This document shows, piece after piece, positions 24,155 to 39,100 of a stretch of DNA of 64,000 nt. Under the pieces are notes generated by a model. That model had not been told where the DNA came from, made no database searches, and saw only the letters and a program-made list of their open reading frames with translations. The translations under genes were made by a program, and so were the position numbers. Where the stretch lies: NCBI GenBank assembly GCA_963693305.1, contig OY855906.1:6578501-6642500 (forward strand). The letters are read 5' to 3'. The first letter of the stretch is position 1. Every line of letters starts with the position of its first letter. Source of the stretch: Meandrina meandrites (lineage: Eukaryota; Cnidaria; Anthozoa; Scleractinia; Meandrinidae).

Positions 24155-27100
24155 TTAATAATCGAAAAATGACAGGGATTCCTTCACGTCACTCCCGTCA
24201 GAAACTTGAAGTGCTTCGGATCCAGATTTCTGTTTTTCTAGAATGCGACGCTCCCACGAGGTTAAATTCAAACTACATAACAAAAGAAAATAACCAAAAC
24301 ATCAAAGATGGCAGGAGAATTTAAATGAAGAAAGTAGAGTTAGAAACTTAACTTACTACGCTTTTGTTTAGGATCGATTTCCAATAGAAATAATTGGTTG
24401 CAATAATGCGAGTAATCATTTGGGAGCAAGAGAGTATGAGGTGAGAGAGTTAATCCCCCATATCGACTTTATTCCAAAGGTAATTCCTTTTAAGTTATTT
24501 TTAGACATGGTACCCAGTTCACCCACGGATGCTAACGCGCGTTGCGTGGATGTTCTCGCGTGATTTTTAGAGACGATCAGAAACGCAATGTCAGGAAATG
24601 TGGTGTGAAAGTGGATTGTATTCATTTTGCCGACGATCTCAAATACAAAAACGTGTGGTGATAAATAAAGGGAGAATATTGGCCGTTTTAATACTGGAGA
24701 CGCGTTACCCGTCTAGACGAGCTACTTTTCGAAAAACGTCGTTCAAGACGCTTTTCGAAAAGTAGCTCATCTAGACGCGTCTTTACACTAGAGACGGATA
24801 ACTGGACGAATTACAAAATGTTTGCTGAAGCTCGTCCAGACGGGTAACGCGTCTCTAGTATAAAAACGGCCAATTATATTTTTCCCTGACTCAAAATAAA
24901 ATTCCTTGACTTTTCCCTGACCTGCAAGAATTATATTTTTCCCTCACCATTTCCTGAGATGTGACACGCCCGCATGTATGTCTAGGTTTGTAAACTTACT
25001 CAATAAAAGGCATCACTGATTCCAGCATCGGAAGAACACTGATGAGCGTTGAATAACAGGGTTTCACGATTGCTTTGAGAAAGGTTACCTTTACAAGGAA
25101 AAACATACAAATGAACAACAAATACAAAAATAGGTCCGCAAGGCGTACATGTGTCTAGTGCTGGGTTATTGAGCTTTATGCATTATTGTATTGTACGGTC
25201 ACTGTAGCGCATAAATTAGGACTTAGTTGGCATAGACTAGAGGTGTGGAGGAAGGGTCAAATATAAAGCTTCAACAGTGTAGCAAAGAAATACGGGTATA
25301 GGTAATAAACAGGTGCGAGGTGATCTAGGAAAGTTATCTGGAGTAGATGTTGCATAATTTTTTGTAGCCGCAAAACCTAAGTAAAGCACGCGCTCTGATT
25401 AGTTAATTAAGTGTCTACTATTTGCCCATGGGTGGACGCAAATAAAGACCTCCAACTTAAGCGTGTTCATCCCGTTTGGATGTATGGTCTTGCGCGTGCT
25501 GTCTGTTAACGGTAGTTTTTCAAGCTGATGAAGAGACAGAAGTCTCGAAACGGCCGAGAAAATATTGTTTTATAGCACATTAGCTGTACGCGACTGTTGT
25601 GAGGGCAAATTGTGTTGACATTTGTGACGTGGTTAATTCCTGAATTACCTCAATTTAGATTTGTTCCGTTTGTTATACTTTGTCATCGGTTGTTTACTTC
25701 GGGTTACGAGGTAAAAACGGGTGATTATCGATTACTATTACGCAGAGAAGAAATACTGCAACATACTTCGTGTACGCTGTCACGTATGAGAAAACTTAGT
25801 AGAACGCGGTAAAAACCGATTCAAAGTTTTATTTTTTCGATGTTCAAATCAGCATCCCATGTAAATTCGATCAAGCAAATGAACAAAAAAAATCTGTCAT
25901 ATGCACTCTAAGATTTCTGACATATTGTTCGCATCTTTCTGCTGGAATTTGAGGCTTTTTGATCGACTAACATAGAAACATTTTATAAATAAGCCTTTTT
26001 CGATCCGGGTTCCTGCTGGGTGAGCAATGGAAGGAATCCAATATTGAAGAAGCTATTAAAGTTTACTACAACAAAAACAGACTCAAATGTTGTTTTTCTC
26101 ACAGACCAACCTGGTTTTGAGGAAGTTCGTGTTTTCTCGTTCGATCCATCATCGGTAATGGAGACAAACCCATCTGCTTCTCTTCGTCTCCCTGTTAGGC
26201 ACAAAAACAGAACAAAACGAAAATCACACACAGACAAGCCACACAAAAATTGTCAGTTTTGTACGGAGAAACTGAGTTTCGTACACTTGGAAGTCGTCGT
26301 TTGTGAACCTGGCCTCGCTTAAATTCATTTTTTTTGACAGTGACCACCGGTTTAGAAAACAGTAATATTAGGCAAGGTTTCAGTGAACATCAGGGGATGT
26401 CTACCCTTAAGTCGACGGATATTTCTTAAAGACGGTGAACACGAGATACGGCTCAATAATAAACGTTTGGATGATGCCTCGTTCTTGTAAAACTGCAGAT
26501 GAAAAAAGAGGCAGCAGTTAAGGTTTTCGTGTCTGTTTTATGTGCCTGTTTTACGTTAGTATGTATTAACATGTCATTCTTAGTAGTGAAATGTAGTAAA
26601 TAGTAAATGAAAAAATAAAGAGCATACAAAAATACATACTTGCTGATAAAACTCCTCAAACACTTTTTTCACCGATTTAGTGTGTATGGACCACGGCTTG
26701 GCAGAGGTGCACAGGTCACAGGCGGTCATCAGCAGACGACGCACAAGCTTCCTACAAAGGTTATTATAATGTTACCTGTACATAAAATGACTTGCAATCA
26801 TATGCAAGGGGTACTATAGGAGAATCCTTGTTTACGTCATTGTGTCGTACATGCAAATTGACTCCAGATGGTTAAAGAGGTTGTGAAACTTAATAATCGC
26901 CGAAATCTTCAGATCTTTTCTTTTAAAAACATTTGCAACATTTCTGGGTTGCAAAAGCGCTTTAAGAACCACTACATTCTTTGTAAAATTTTGAGTTTTC
27001 AAACCCGCATCACACAAAAAGTGTCCAATACATCGATCGGTTTCAAATTTATCAATTCATGATAGCCAAAGTTAATCGTGCCATGTTCTTTCGATATTCA

Positions 27101-30100
27101 GAAATGATATTTTTGTAGCTCGATCAGAAAGTGAAGCCTAAACAAGGATTCCACTATTGACGAAGGGAGATTGCAAACAAGGTGGAGTATGCATGGAAAC
27201 AGATGTAGAACATATGAAGTGAGTATTGAGTAGAATTGCCGACGGAATTACCGGGTCCAAATAAAAATACCTACTACCTAGTTTAGTAAGGGGACTATAT
27301 ACAAGTGGATGCGACTGGGAGTGGGGAAGGGGAGTGTTGTTGAGTAGTTAGGACCGTTGACTTAACTGTGTACGTTCAGATCACTGGCTCGATTTGTAAA
27401 CATCCTTTCGTTCTTGGCTCAATTATTATCGGTTATTGAAGGGAAAAATAAAATTTCTGACACCAGACTTTAAATCCCATGAAAAGCACTGCGGACTACC
27501 GTACCACGCGCGAAAAAAAATTTACATAACAGCAGTACCTGTGATCTGGTGTACTCCAGCTGAATTTGTTGTTTTTGATAATCTCTTCGAGCTTAGCTCT
27601 GTTGTCGAAGAACAGCATCAAATCCGTCGCTAAGATGGCGTCTTCCATAAGTTCCAGTATATGCTTGTACTGCTTCGCGGAAAGAGTGCTTAAAACATTG
27701 TGACCGTCCGTCTGTCATAGGGGCGAAAAGAATGGATGAAAACAACGACAGTAATAGTAATGATAGTGTTTAATAGGCCATTTCCAAGTTGCCCTTTGCC
27801 TCAGTTTCAAAACGAGTCTACGTGCGAAACCATTGAAATGAAAATGAGGCCATTGATTTGCATGAAAATGGTCGTGAAGGGGAAACTCATTTTCATATGA
27901 ATGGTTTCGCACGTAGACTCGTTTTGAAACAGGGGCAAAAGGTAACCCGGAAATGCGGCCTATTTAAATTCTAGACACAATGCCTCTATTGACCAAGGAG
28001 TTTAAATGGCTACCGGCCAACTGTTCGCGCAACGAGACAACAAAAACGATGGGGTGGGAGTGGGGTGGGGCTCCTGCAATAGACTAGCATCCCCTCCAGG
28101 GGGAATAGGAATTCTCCTATTCACTTCTCATGCTCAAGAAAGCACGATAAAGCTCTGGCTATCGTTGGCAGCTGACCCGAGTGCAGACTTATCCGTCTCT
28201 TTCTGTATCTATTCGACAATTGATGATTGTGAACACTTCTCTAAAGGATTGAACGCAAGTATTGTTTAATAAGCTCTTCATGTTTGACAGGGCCATTTGA
28301 CATTTTCGTATCACTTCATATTTGACATCATTATGTGTGTTCTGTAAACGTTTATCAACGAGGACACTATGTGATGTCTATCATAAAGAGCGTGCATCTC
28401 ATTAGGGTTCAATCCTGGACATATCTGAATGCAAATAGAATCTTGTACCATTCCCGTGTCCGTTTCTTCTAAATATTTTAAGGGCTAGCGATACTCACCT
28501 CTAAGATGAACACTCCTTGTTTGAAATGATGCCACTCCATAGTTGATGTGGAATAGAGATGACTCAGCGGCGACTTGTTTTTGATCATAAACGCATTGTT
28601 GTATCCGCGATGATCGATATCGTGAATGATACCCGAAAGGTACAACGCAATTTTCTGAGAAAACAAGAAAACAAATCGCCCAGTTAGAAAAACAATTGCA
28701 TACACGTTTTAGTTATCTGCCACTGGCTGTCAGACACGGATCTCCGCAGTGGCAAGTAGAGCGATTTAGCTTGTTCCAGGCGTTCGGTTAGTGGGGGGGA
28801 GGGGGGATGGGTGGGGTAATCCGGATTTCAAGTGGCGGGGATGATCGAATGGGAGCAAAAAAAAAAAAAAAAAAACAATCCCTGGACCAAAACTTAACCC
28901 CCAAAAAATGCCATGCTGAATTTCTGACCCCCGCGGGATGTTGGGAGAACACGAGAAAGCTTGTAAATCACAAGCCGTCAGGCCAGAAACATTCGAGAGA
29001 TTAAGCATGACGTTATACGGCAAACGGCAAACGCGACCCCTCAGAAAAATAGGGGAAAAATCACACATTCGCGACAAACACAAACCTACTCATTCCCGCG
29101 TTCCAACGCCAAATAGCAGACTGCAGAAGTGGAATTTTTTCCGTTCGCCGGAAAAATAAACGTCATGCTTAATCTCTCTATTGGCAAATGTTGGTAAACG
29201 TAAACGTTTACTATCCATTGACTCGAAAGTATTCTCGAAACGTTTTGTAAAGTGGCGGAGAAACATATAAAAAAAACAGCATAGAAAAAAGGCAAACAAA
29301 CAATAAACTGAATCAGGGGTGTACCTCCTCCCAGGTAAAGATCTCGGACGCCAGTTTCATGATAACGCACATGCTGTGTGCCACAGCGAACGCATGTTCC
29401 CAGTTGTGATATGCCACAGGACGGTAACCCTTTCGCACGGTCAAGGTAAAGCGAATAAGAGTGTCCATATCAAGTCTGGGAAGAAAGGAATAACAACAAC
29501 GTATTAGCTCGATTTAGTCAGGATGATAGTCGGTTAAAAACGCAAACCAACATCTTTTAACCAATCACAGTTGATCAATGACAAAACAATTAAAGGAGCA
29601 GTCCCACTGAGATTTACATGTAGTGCTAGTTGAAAGTTCAATGAAAGCGATGGAATAAATTGGAAGCCCATTAATAGTTGCCTAACCTTGCTGAAACGCT
29701 CTGTACGCTGGTCACGAAAGTTGTTTAAAAATTGTTTGGCTTTAGACAGGTAAAAAAGAAATGGTCTAAAGTTTGAAAACATCGGGCCGAGGTTTTCAAA
29801 TTTAACAGTATCACAACTCGTAAATCTGTCCCACCCCTACTGAATCACCTCTTGAGCGTTTTTATCTCGTGAAACCATGGTAAAACGATACAATGTGGCC
29901 GGACGCTGACTGCATATTTGGTAGTTAATTTGAAGATTAGGCTGTAATGTAAGAGATTTGCAAAATTGAAAGTATGAGGAGATGGGCCTGGCCAAACACT
30001 CAAGGGTAGAGAGGGTTTGAAGGTTGGGAATTTTCACGTCCGGCGTATTTTTCACCGCGGTGAAACGTCTGAGGCTGTTTTTGTTTTCTTATTTCGAGAG

Positions 30101-33100
30101 AAATCATTCACGTTAACGTGGACGCATCGGTAAGGATATATAAAATAGCTGCTGATGGTAAATATATTTTTCAGTTCCCTCAAGCGGGATTCTTTACTTT
30201 CAAAATGCTCCGCACCCGAACAAAATTGCTTTGACAATGGCGCCTACAGTCGGCATTTCGCCATTTTCAAACATTTAGAACTTTTTTAGTAAAGTTCCAA
30301 ACAATTCAGTAAACCAGGAGAATACTTGTTAAGTATCGAACTTTGAACAGTGAAAATGAAAACCTTATCTTTGAAGTAGTTTTCTTATTTTTTACGTTTT
30401 ACTGCGGTGAAGGCGTATTTAGGCTTGGAGCAAATGAATTTAAATTAAGAAGGCAGGGTAGTCGCATCAAGAAAGAAAAAAATTAAAGACATTGAACACA
30501 AAACGCAATTCTCAATGACAAAAATGCGACCGCGGTGAAATACAATTGGTTACTCACCTTACGTTGCACTCCTGAAATAAGTCCTTTGTCATCAGAATAA
30601 AATAATTTGTCAAGTCGTCATCGCTTTGATAGACGTTAAATTCATAGCTGAAACCGGAAAGAAACGTACAAAGAATCGTGAATGTCTAAGATGAGATGAA
30701 GGCCGAATCTTTCTACTGGAAATCGTTAAACGTGAGGGAAAGAAACACAGAGGCTACATACGTGTATATGGTAATACTTGCAGTACAGTGCAGTGCGTTT
30801 AACTCGAAATTGAAACGAATAGAAGCACTGATGTTATTTTTAAGTAGGTATCGATAACAAACTAAAGAAAAATGTTACTATTTAGTCCTCTTGGTTATTA
30901 ATTCTCTCTGCAGTAGGTCTGAATTTATAGCAAACATTGTTGAGAGACAGATTTTATCATCGTTTTCTCCCACGTCATTTAAGATTCTTTACACTTTATT
31001 AAAGAAATAAAAAACGCATCCGAGTGCATTGTTGAGTTATATAAGCACGCGGGAATTTGTAAGAACACGAGAGAAGTGCATAGAGAAGCACGCGCGTGAC
31101 GTAGACCGCGTGCTTTATGGAACTATAATGAACTCGAACTGACCAATCACAGCGCGCGCAATTGGTCAAACATTTTATAAATACCTATAAAAATCATTAG
31201 GTAGCGTGCAGGCAGACACTGATTCAAGGCACTGTCTGGTCTCCTTCTCCACTACACAGCAGTGATACGTCAAAACCTCCAGTGCTACCTGGTGCTTCCG
31301 TTGAGCTTTAAACAGCTGACCGTACATCTGTCAACACAACACACATATATTCTCCTTACCGAGCGCAGTACGTATCTTACTATCATACTTTGGAGAAGTT
31401 AGCAACAGGTCAAGCGCCGGAAATGCCTAGTTGTAGTACCTCTGCTATCGTTTTGAAAATACAGCGGAATCCAGAATATTCAAATCCTTGATAACTCGAA
31501 CCTTTCCCTACGTCACGGGGATTTTTTGAACTTTTCGTATGAAGTATTCTGAAATTAGCGGTAGGCAACTTGACCTGCGATCTCGTTTTGAGGTATATTC
31601 AACCTGATACGGTCGGATTAATTTTGTTTTCACTGCAAGTCTCACTCATTTAAACTACTGCAGCGGCTGTATTGCAACTCTTATCGGCAAACACACCTGA
31701 CTGTAGTGGAGAGCCAGTCCGCAGTAACCAGCAAATAACTCGAATGAACGGGCATCTGAAGAACAACAGAATATAAGAGATGGAACGCTTTGAGCTTGTG
31801 ACTGAATGCATACCAAGAATGACTTAACTTAACAACATGTTTCATGAGCACGTGAAAGCTGCCTGGTGCACATATTGCTGAGTGAATGTTTGGTAAACTG
31901 TGTTATGGTCGTTTTAGTTAATACTCCTTCGTTATCATAAGGACCGAGTTGTTCGAAAGCCAAAATAACCCAGCCTTAAAAGATGATCGAAGGTTCAGTT
32001 TCTTTCGTATAACAGTGTTCTACTGCTTATGTTTTTACAAGTGAAGTTTAAGATTTGTCCACGTCAAAAATGGAGGGAAGAAAAATATAAACAGAAATCC
32101 TCACTGAAAAGTTAAAGGGACACTATCACGGCTGAAATTTCTATTTTCTAATTTCTTCAGTATATTGCCAAGTACCACAAAATACACGAATAATTTTGAT
32201 AAAAAGATCCCAGAAAACAAGATAGAACAGTTATTTTGAAGAAGAAGTAGAGGATTGCAAGGATGGAAGTGGATTGCGATTGATTTTTGGACAGGATGTC
32301 CAGAAATCAAAGCTGCCATTCTGATGAAATTTTGAATCTTTTATTAGTCACTTGTTCCTCTTATTTGATATTTCTTTGCTTTTACCACTATAGCATTTTT
32401 CTCTTCCTATTGCACAGTTATAGCGAGCTTGAGGCCATTCTTATAAAATATGATATTTCAGGCATGACAGTGTCCCTTTAAAGAACTGAAATCAAAATTC
32501 ACGCTAATCCTGGATTAACTTAATCGTTCGAGCGCTGATCGAGGTCACTGTGTTGTGTGACGAGGCTCTTCGCCGACACGCAGTAGACAGGAATATATTA
32601 AACAAGTAATGACGAACGGTAAGGAAAACCTAACAAAGTGCTGGGGGAAACTATGGTGCACTAGCATTCCATCCAGGTGGGGGTCAGTAGCAATATTCCT
32701 AAATAGCTGTTTCATGCTACGGAAACCGAGATAACATCCAACAGTGTGGAACAGTTTAGCCCGGCCATGTACAGACTGATTTCACCTCTAGTTTTATGAC
32801 CACACAATTTACCTTCGTTTGAGAAAAACCCTCTCCTGCTATTGACCATCTGGACGACACCAATGACACTACAAATAGGAAACACAAGATGAATCAGAAA
32901 ATGAAAACGTGCAGACTGTGAAAGAAATGCATGAACTTAAAGAAAAAACAACATCACAATCGTCATATTAGCTCGCGCTAACTGTTCCGCGGTCGTCACC
33001 GGAACATGTACACATTTCCCGCTCTCAGTTACCAACCGTTACACGCGTCTGATTCGAGTTCGATTCCTTACTGGTTCTGTGATCAACTTCGCTTTAATCA

Positions 33101-36100
33101 GTCAGTTAATATAAAACCTTTTTCAAAATGACGTTGGAAATGATTTGTTATAATTACCTCCCTTTACACCTGACAGGAACACACAGTATGGACTTTGTAA
33201 TGTAGCCAGTCTTCATGTCAACCTCTCGGTTGAATCGAGCGTCACGGTAAGGATCGCTGATGTTAAGTACTTCCGCTGTACTTGCCACGTAGCCTGCAAT
33301 ACCTTTCTTAATGGGAAATCTAAGAAGGAGAAAGATAGAAATTGACGCATCAGAAAAGAAGCGTTCCATTAGCCCTTGATGCATGTAATGTATCAAACAG
33401 GATAGAGAGTGTTTCATCATATTTCCAAACACCGAGAAAAGAGTTGAAAATACGACGCACAGCGGAGTATTTTTGACGAAATTCGAGGTATTTGGAAATG
33501 TGATGAAACACTCTTTCAAGTGTTTGAAATATCTTCTCAATCCTGTAAGCTAAAACTACGGAGAAAACAGAGAGACAAGATCGTAAAAATCAATGCTAAT
33601 TGAGATCAAATTTCCAAACCACTGATTATTAAGGAGTTTGAGAAGTTTAAGTCAAACTGGGTAGTTTCACCGCTAAGCCTCACTTCCGAAGTGCACAAAC
33701 TTGTAAATTTTATCACGAACGAATTCCCAAACGGAGAACACCTATTAAATCTTTGGAAACGCTTTTCGTAACTCTAATTGAAATGCTTTCAAGGAACAAA
33801 GGGCCCGTCCAAGTAATGCGAAAGTGTTCCCAACATTCTGAGATATAGTTCTTATGAAACTATATACTTTTAAATTAACATACTCTTCAACTGACAGGCG
33901 GCACAAGCTTCCAAAAAGAGAACAAAAAATGACTATTGTGTTCTGTAAAAGATATTCCATTTTTATGGTTTGCATGGGATTGTATTAACTCTAGTGTTTT
34001 GCGAATAAAATTGACTCTTATCCTGTTCCTGTATTTCATTTTGTTTGTTTTTCAGTTTTGTTCTGTTTTTCTAGCCCGCTTCTCGGGCCAGTTGAAGAGA
34101 TTTCAGCGAGTTTTTATTCGTGAACACATACACAATACAACAGTATTACGATATCATGGACAAATGGGCCATGGGCAGTTCCTTACAAATTTTCCATCAC
34201 CAAATTTCAATAAACACTCTGTTTGTTTTTGCAGATCTCACCTTATTTCCGCTCCGTTCCGAAATTTGTATCCAGAGCCGTCTTCGTCTCCCTCATCAAA
34301 CAGATTAGCGTGTAACTCATCTGATTTCGAGTCCAGCATAAACAGCGCGCATCGATCTGCATTCACTAGTCTCTTGGCAAAAGCCTGTTGCGGAGATAAC
34401 AATGAAACGAATCCGGTTAAAGCATTTTTGAATTCTGGTGTAGGGAATGGGGAAAACAGAACTTATTCCTACAACAGTACCGACATTGAGGAAGTTTCGC
34501 GAGAGAAGTGAATACCCTTGGATGTCACGCAACAATTATAAGAACAACGTGCTGCGTGACGACATGACGACGTGACGAGAAATAGCTGAGTGGGATGGGG
34601 TAGGTTAGAGAAACGTATGGAAGGAAAGAGCTAGAAGTAGCTAGTGTCAGCAGTGTCTTCCTAAGTAAGCCTTCAGAAACTCTCATACCTACCAGTTCGA
34701 CAACGACTACCACCATCTCACAAATAATCAATAAACGAAGCACATGGTTGCACGGAGAAACTCGATTCTTACGAGCATAACACGATCGACTTACCATTAT
34801 TTTTTCGATCACCACATCCATCGTACTGACCTCGTCAAAGATTGATCTGAGAAACAAACTTTTCCCTTTAGTATTAGTTTTCGCAGGGCCTCTGTTCATA
34901 TCAGTTTTAATTGTAAAGCTGAAAGAGTTACGCTAATGAAATAAAGGCTTACTTACTTATTAAGCTAGCTATGTTTGTTTACTCGCCCTGGACGATGGGA
35001 TTTACAATGAAGTACAATGGAAAATACAGTCGATCCTACATGTGAGCACACCTATTTTAAGCGAACACTTTCCGTGAACGACCACTTTTTTTTTCAGTCA
35101 AATCACTATAGCAGGGCCGTAGGCAGGTGGGGGGGGGGGGGGGGGGGGGATGCGATGGGTACGTCCGCAACCCCTCACGCGCCGCAAAGGTCCGCTTAAT
35201 CTGAGAGGGAGGGTTAAAATGACTCTCAGAATGCAGGAAAAGTGGACTTCAACAACCTGTTTTTTCAACATTTCCCGGAGAAATATACCCCCCGATCCCC
35301 CTAGACGCTCATATGCTTCCGCTGCTCGCACCCACCGTAGCAAAATCCTGCTTACGGCCCTGTATAGTTGGAAACTCTCGAGAGCGATCACAAGGCCCTT
35401 AAGCGACCGCGACCACTTTAAGGCTGATTATGTTTTAATTTTCCATTGCTTTTTATCGCCGGTAAGTGAGCACTTAACATGATCCGACCCCGCTACGGGT
35501 GCCGATTGCATAATGAGACGACTTTTTTCTCGTATCCTAATATGTTTTCGAGTTACTTTTGGTTCATCATGACACTGCTGGTATTATAACTTGAGAATTC
35601 CAGTGGACGTATTGGAACCTCTTCGAAATACGGCTGGAATGTGTTCCTGAACAAAGCGTTCTTGTGCAGACTTACCACACGAAGTGTGGAAAGTCCACAA
35701 ATTTCGATCTAGCAGCTTTTCCGATTGAGGGGTCAGTTTCCGTGTTAACTCGTGTTAGCGCTTTCGGAAGTTTTCGATGGTGTTCGGAAAATCCGAAGTT
35801 TTGTTGTACAGAAAGGCGCAATCGGAGCAGGGAACTGTAAAGCACTGATCAACACGGAGTAAGTCGCTTTCTGTTTCTGTTTTGTTTTGTTTAGTGAATC
35901 TAAAAGCCTGGTTTGACACATCTTTCGAAGAGTGTGTGGTGCTGGTGTTTCCAGGGACTGTCAACGTTTATTGTACACTGACTCATTGATACATTGACCA
36001 TGTACGTATTGCGGACCCACTTTTATTCAAATATCTGCCAAGCTTTACATTGCCATCATTGCCCGCGAGCGTTGTTAATTTCAAATTTCCCACGATTTTC

Positions 36101-39100
36101 TGTTTGGGAATGGCCTTGCTTTTGAACGTACAATTCCCAAGCGATAGCAAACCGTGGGGAATTTGAAATTAACAGCGCTTGTCCAACAACACAGAATAAT
36201 TAATTAAGCCATGCAGGTTTGCAAAGCGACGAGAACTAATACCTGATTCACACCAACAAAACATGTTTAGTTAAACCTGGTTTAAGAGAATGAAAATCAG
36301 CAACAGACAACTGACAGACTAAATTTTACATAGGGTTCAAGTATGCTCTAACTTGTGCTTTCATTGTGCCAAATTTGAAGTTGATAAACATCAGTCAGAA
36401 ACTTCCACGAAGAAAGCAATTTTAAACCGTGTTAAACTAAACAACATTTAAACATGTTTAAGCTTTGGTGTGAATGGGGTAAAAGAAAGCAAAAGTACCT
36501 GACTTTCCGTCTCAAATTCTTCAAACCGTACGAAAAAAGAAAACGCTGAAACTCGGCATGAACCTTTCTAATATCGTGTTCTAGCTCTAGCTTAAAAATA
36601 ATGCAAAACAAATTGACAGATTTTTTGCAAGTTGTAATTAAATCATTTGTTTTACTGTTCTCAATATTCTCGGCGTGAAATTGTTCATCTCTGTTGCTTG
36701 CTAAGATTTGATCCGTTTTTTAAACTTTTACAAATAAGTTTTAAGTGATATCAGCCTTTAAAGGGGTGGGAATCTTTTCAAAATAGCTATCACATTTTAC
36801 GCAGCAGTTGAGACGGACAGAACAATATAGCAGTTTTAAGAGCAAAATTAATAAATCGCCATTTTGTAAAATCTACGGTTAGGATTATCATGCATCTTGC
36901 TGTAACTGAACTTTAACAGTTTGCCAGGTTGCTTGAGGTCATCACAAAAAAATTGCACCTTGGCATATTAAAAAAGGCTTCAGAAAACTGCTTATAACTT
37001 AGACAAATCTTGCATGATCGCCACAATTTTTATGATTTACCATTATTTCAAGATTCTTCTATCAGGTTTTACAAATTCTAAGAAATCGCTTAATATTTTC
37101 CTTTTCAAAAACGCGTTTTAAAAACGGACCTGTCCGACAAATAAATACCTTTAAATTTCCACCCACATCTTACACATCGACAAGAATGATTTCGTAATTA
37201 ATCCTAAAAGTACACTCCTTTTTTAAAGAATATACTTTATAAGAATATCGAGGCTGAAATTTGCGAAATTGAAAGAATATTTTAAGAATAAACCTGCCCA
37301 GAGGATGAGATTTTGAAAAGAATACAATTTTGTGTGTTAAAAATTGCAAATACAATACATTATTATGTTTTTACTGAACTAAACGTTAACCGTATAAAAT
37401 TTTCCTTTCTCTAAAGGGCAAAAGTAGCCAATAAAACGATAAAGACCTGCACGAGCCAAATGTTCGATGCTAATGACTGTTCGATGAACGGTACATGCAA
37501 TACCTCTGTATGGCTGTCAGATGATGTACAGATCTAGATACCAAACACTTGTGATTAAATACCCCAATACATTCTAAAACGAAAATGTCACAAGCTATAA
37601 CCTAAGAATATTTACAAGAATATTTTCAGCCTAAAATCGGCAAAAAAAAAAAAGAAAAGAAAATTCAGCCTGGGCAGGAAAAGCACTATTCTTACATCAA
37701 AAAGATTGAATACGGGAAGATCTACACTCACGGTAAGATAGCATTGCTCCTCACGGATCTACTTAAGTAAAGGGAAAAATTGAAATCTATTTTGGATAAC
37801 GAGCGAAGTGACTAGTTTATGAGCACAAGCAAATTAATTGTACTCGCATTTGAGGACTTTCCAGACGTAGCCGCGAATTTTTCTGCTTCGCGCGTAGTAC
37901 ACCAAGGGGTTTATACTTGGATTGAGGCAGGCAAGGGTTGCTACAAACGGCATCACAGCTTCCAGCAACTCGACATTCTTGCTGGCGTACAAACCAAGCA
38001 CCACAACAACCGTTGGCAAACAAAACAGGAGATTAAGAGAAACCATCAGAAACGTTGTCTTGGTGCTTTGGAAATCTTGTTCAGTGGGACCTTGGTGGAC
38101 ATTCATCTGAGTTCGTATTTGCCTCTTGTGACGCCTTGCGATCTTCGCCATCTTGAAATAACAGAAGAAAGTGATGAAAACCAACAGCGATGGAGGAATG
38201 ATGGCAAATACTCTGGCAGTGGATCTGAGGATAGTGGCTCCAGGAATAAATGGAACGGTTTGGATTATTGCGAATGCCAGCGAAAACAACCACGAAGCCC
38301 TGATAGCTCGGATGACTTTTTCTTCAGTAACGACGGTATGATATCGCAGCGAATGTACGATACATATGTACCTGTCCACAGTTATCAAGCAGATGTTCAG
38401 GCAGGAAGCAAACAGTAAAGCATGAATCCAGTAGGTTACGAAGCCATTCGAAAAGTTGCTCTGTGTTAGCGAGCAGTCTCCAAGGAGAAAAGTGACATGT
38501 CTGGCGGTTATCAACGGCTGTATCAAAAGTCCGACTAGCAAGTCGGACACGGCTTGCGATGCAAGGAGAAGGTTGCTTGGTACCTCACGAAGTTGTGGAA
38601 ATCTGATGAAGGCCACGAGAAGTAAAGCACTTCCTCCAACCGCTGTTATAGGCAAACAAGAATCGATGACACAGTTGAGGACTGACAGAGGAAAATAGAA
38701 GCGACTCAAATGCGGTGAAGTGTAGAATTTGTTTACATAAATGTCTTGTGGACAGTTAAGATCAGTCCTGTTCATGGTGACGTGCTTGGATGAGAAATCC
38801 AGGAAGCTTCAACAGTAATTAAGGCAAAACGAATGTTGCTGAACAGCTGCTCATTTATAATTTCCGCTCCAGTTTGTTTCTTCTATTGTGGCTGATATGC
38901 TCGCTTAAACTCGGAAAAACACTGAAACTCGGAAAATGAATAATGCAACAAGAACCTACTTGTAAAACCGAGAACTTCATTTGTCTATAATTTCATGTTC
39001 CGCAAATTGACGCGGTTTGCGGGAAAAAAATTATAGGCAAATGCATGGAAAATTAAAAACGCAACTGAACGCCTTCTAGCCAAGCTACATTTTTCAAACT

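Noticed and set aside
26020..26246. Long open frames on both strands around 26.0-26.2 kb
   Set aside because: Only the 27-codon exon 26191-26111 (ending at the invariant Gln) fits PDE10 and the splice phases; the rest is intron.
33320..33540. N-terminal extension of the GAF-B open frame
   Set aside because: Comes from a foldback element; the PDE exon starts at the AG before 33319, where similarity to PDE10A begins.
37819..38418. 199-residue + strand open frame
   Set aside because: Antisense shadow of the GPCR, whose seven-helix frame is unambiguous.
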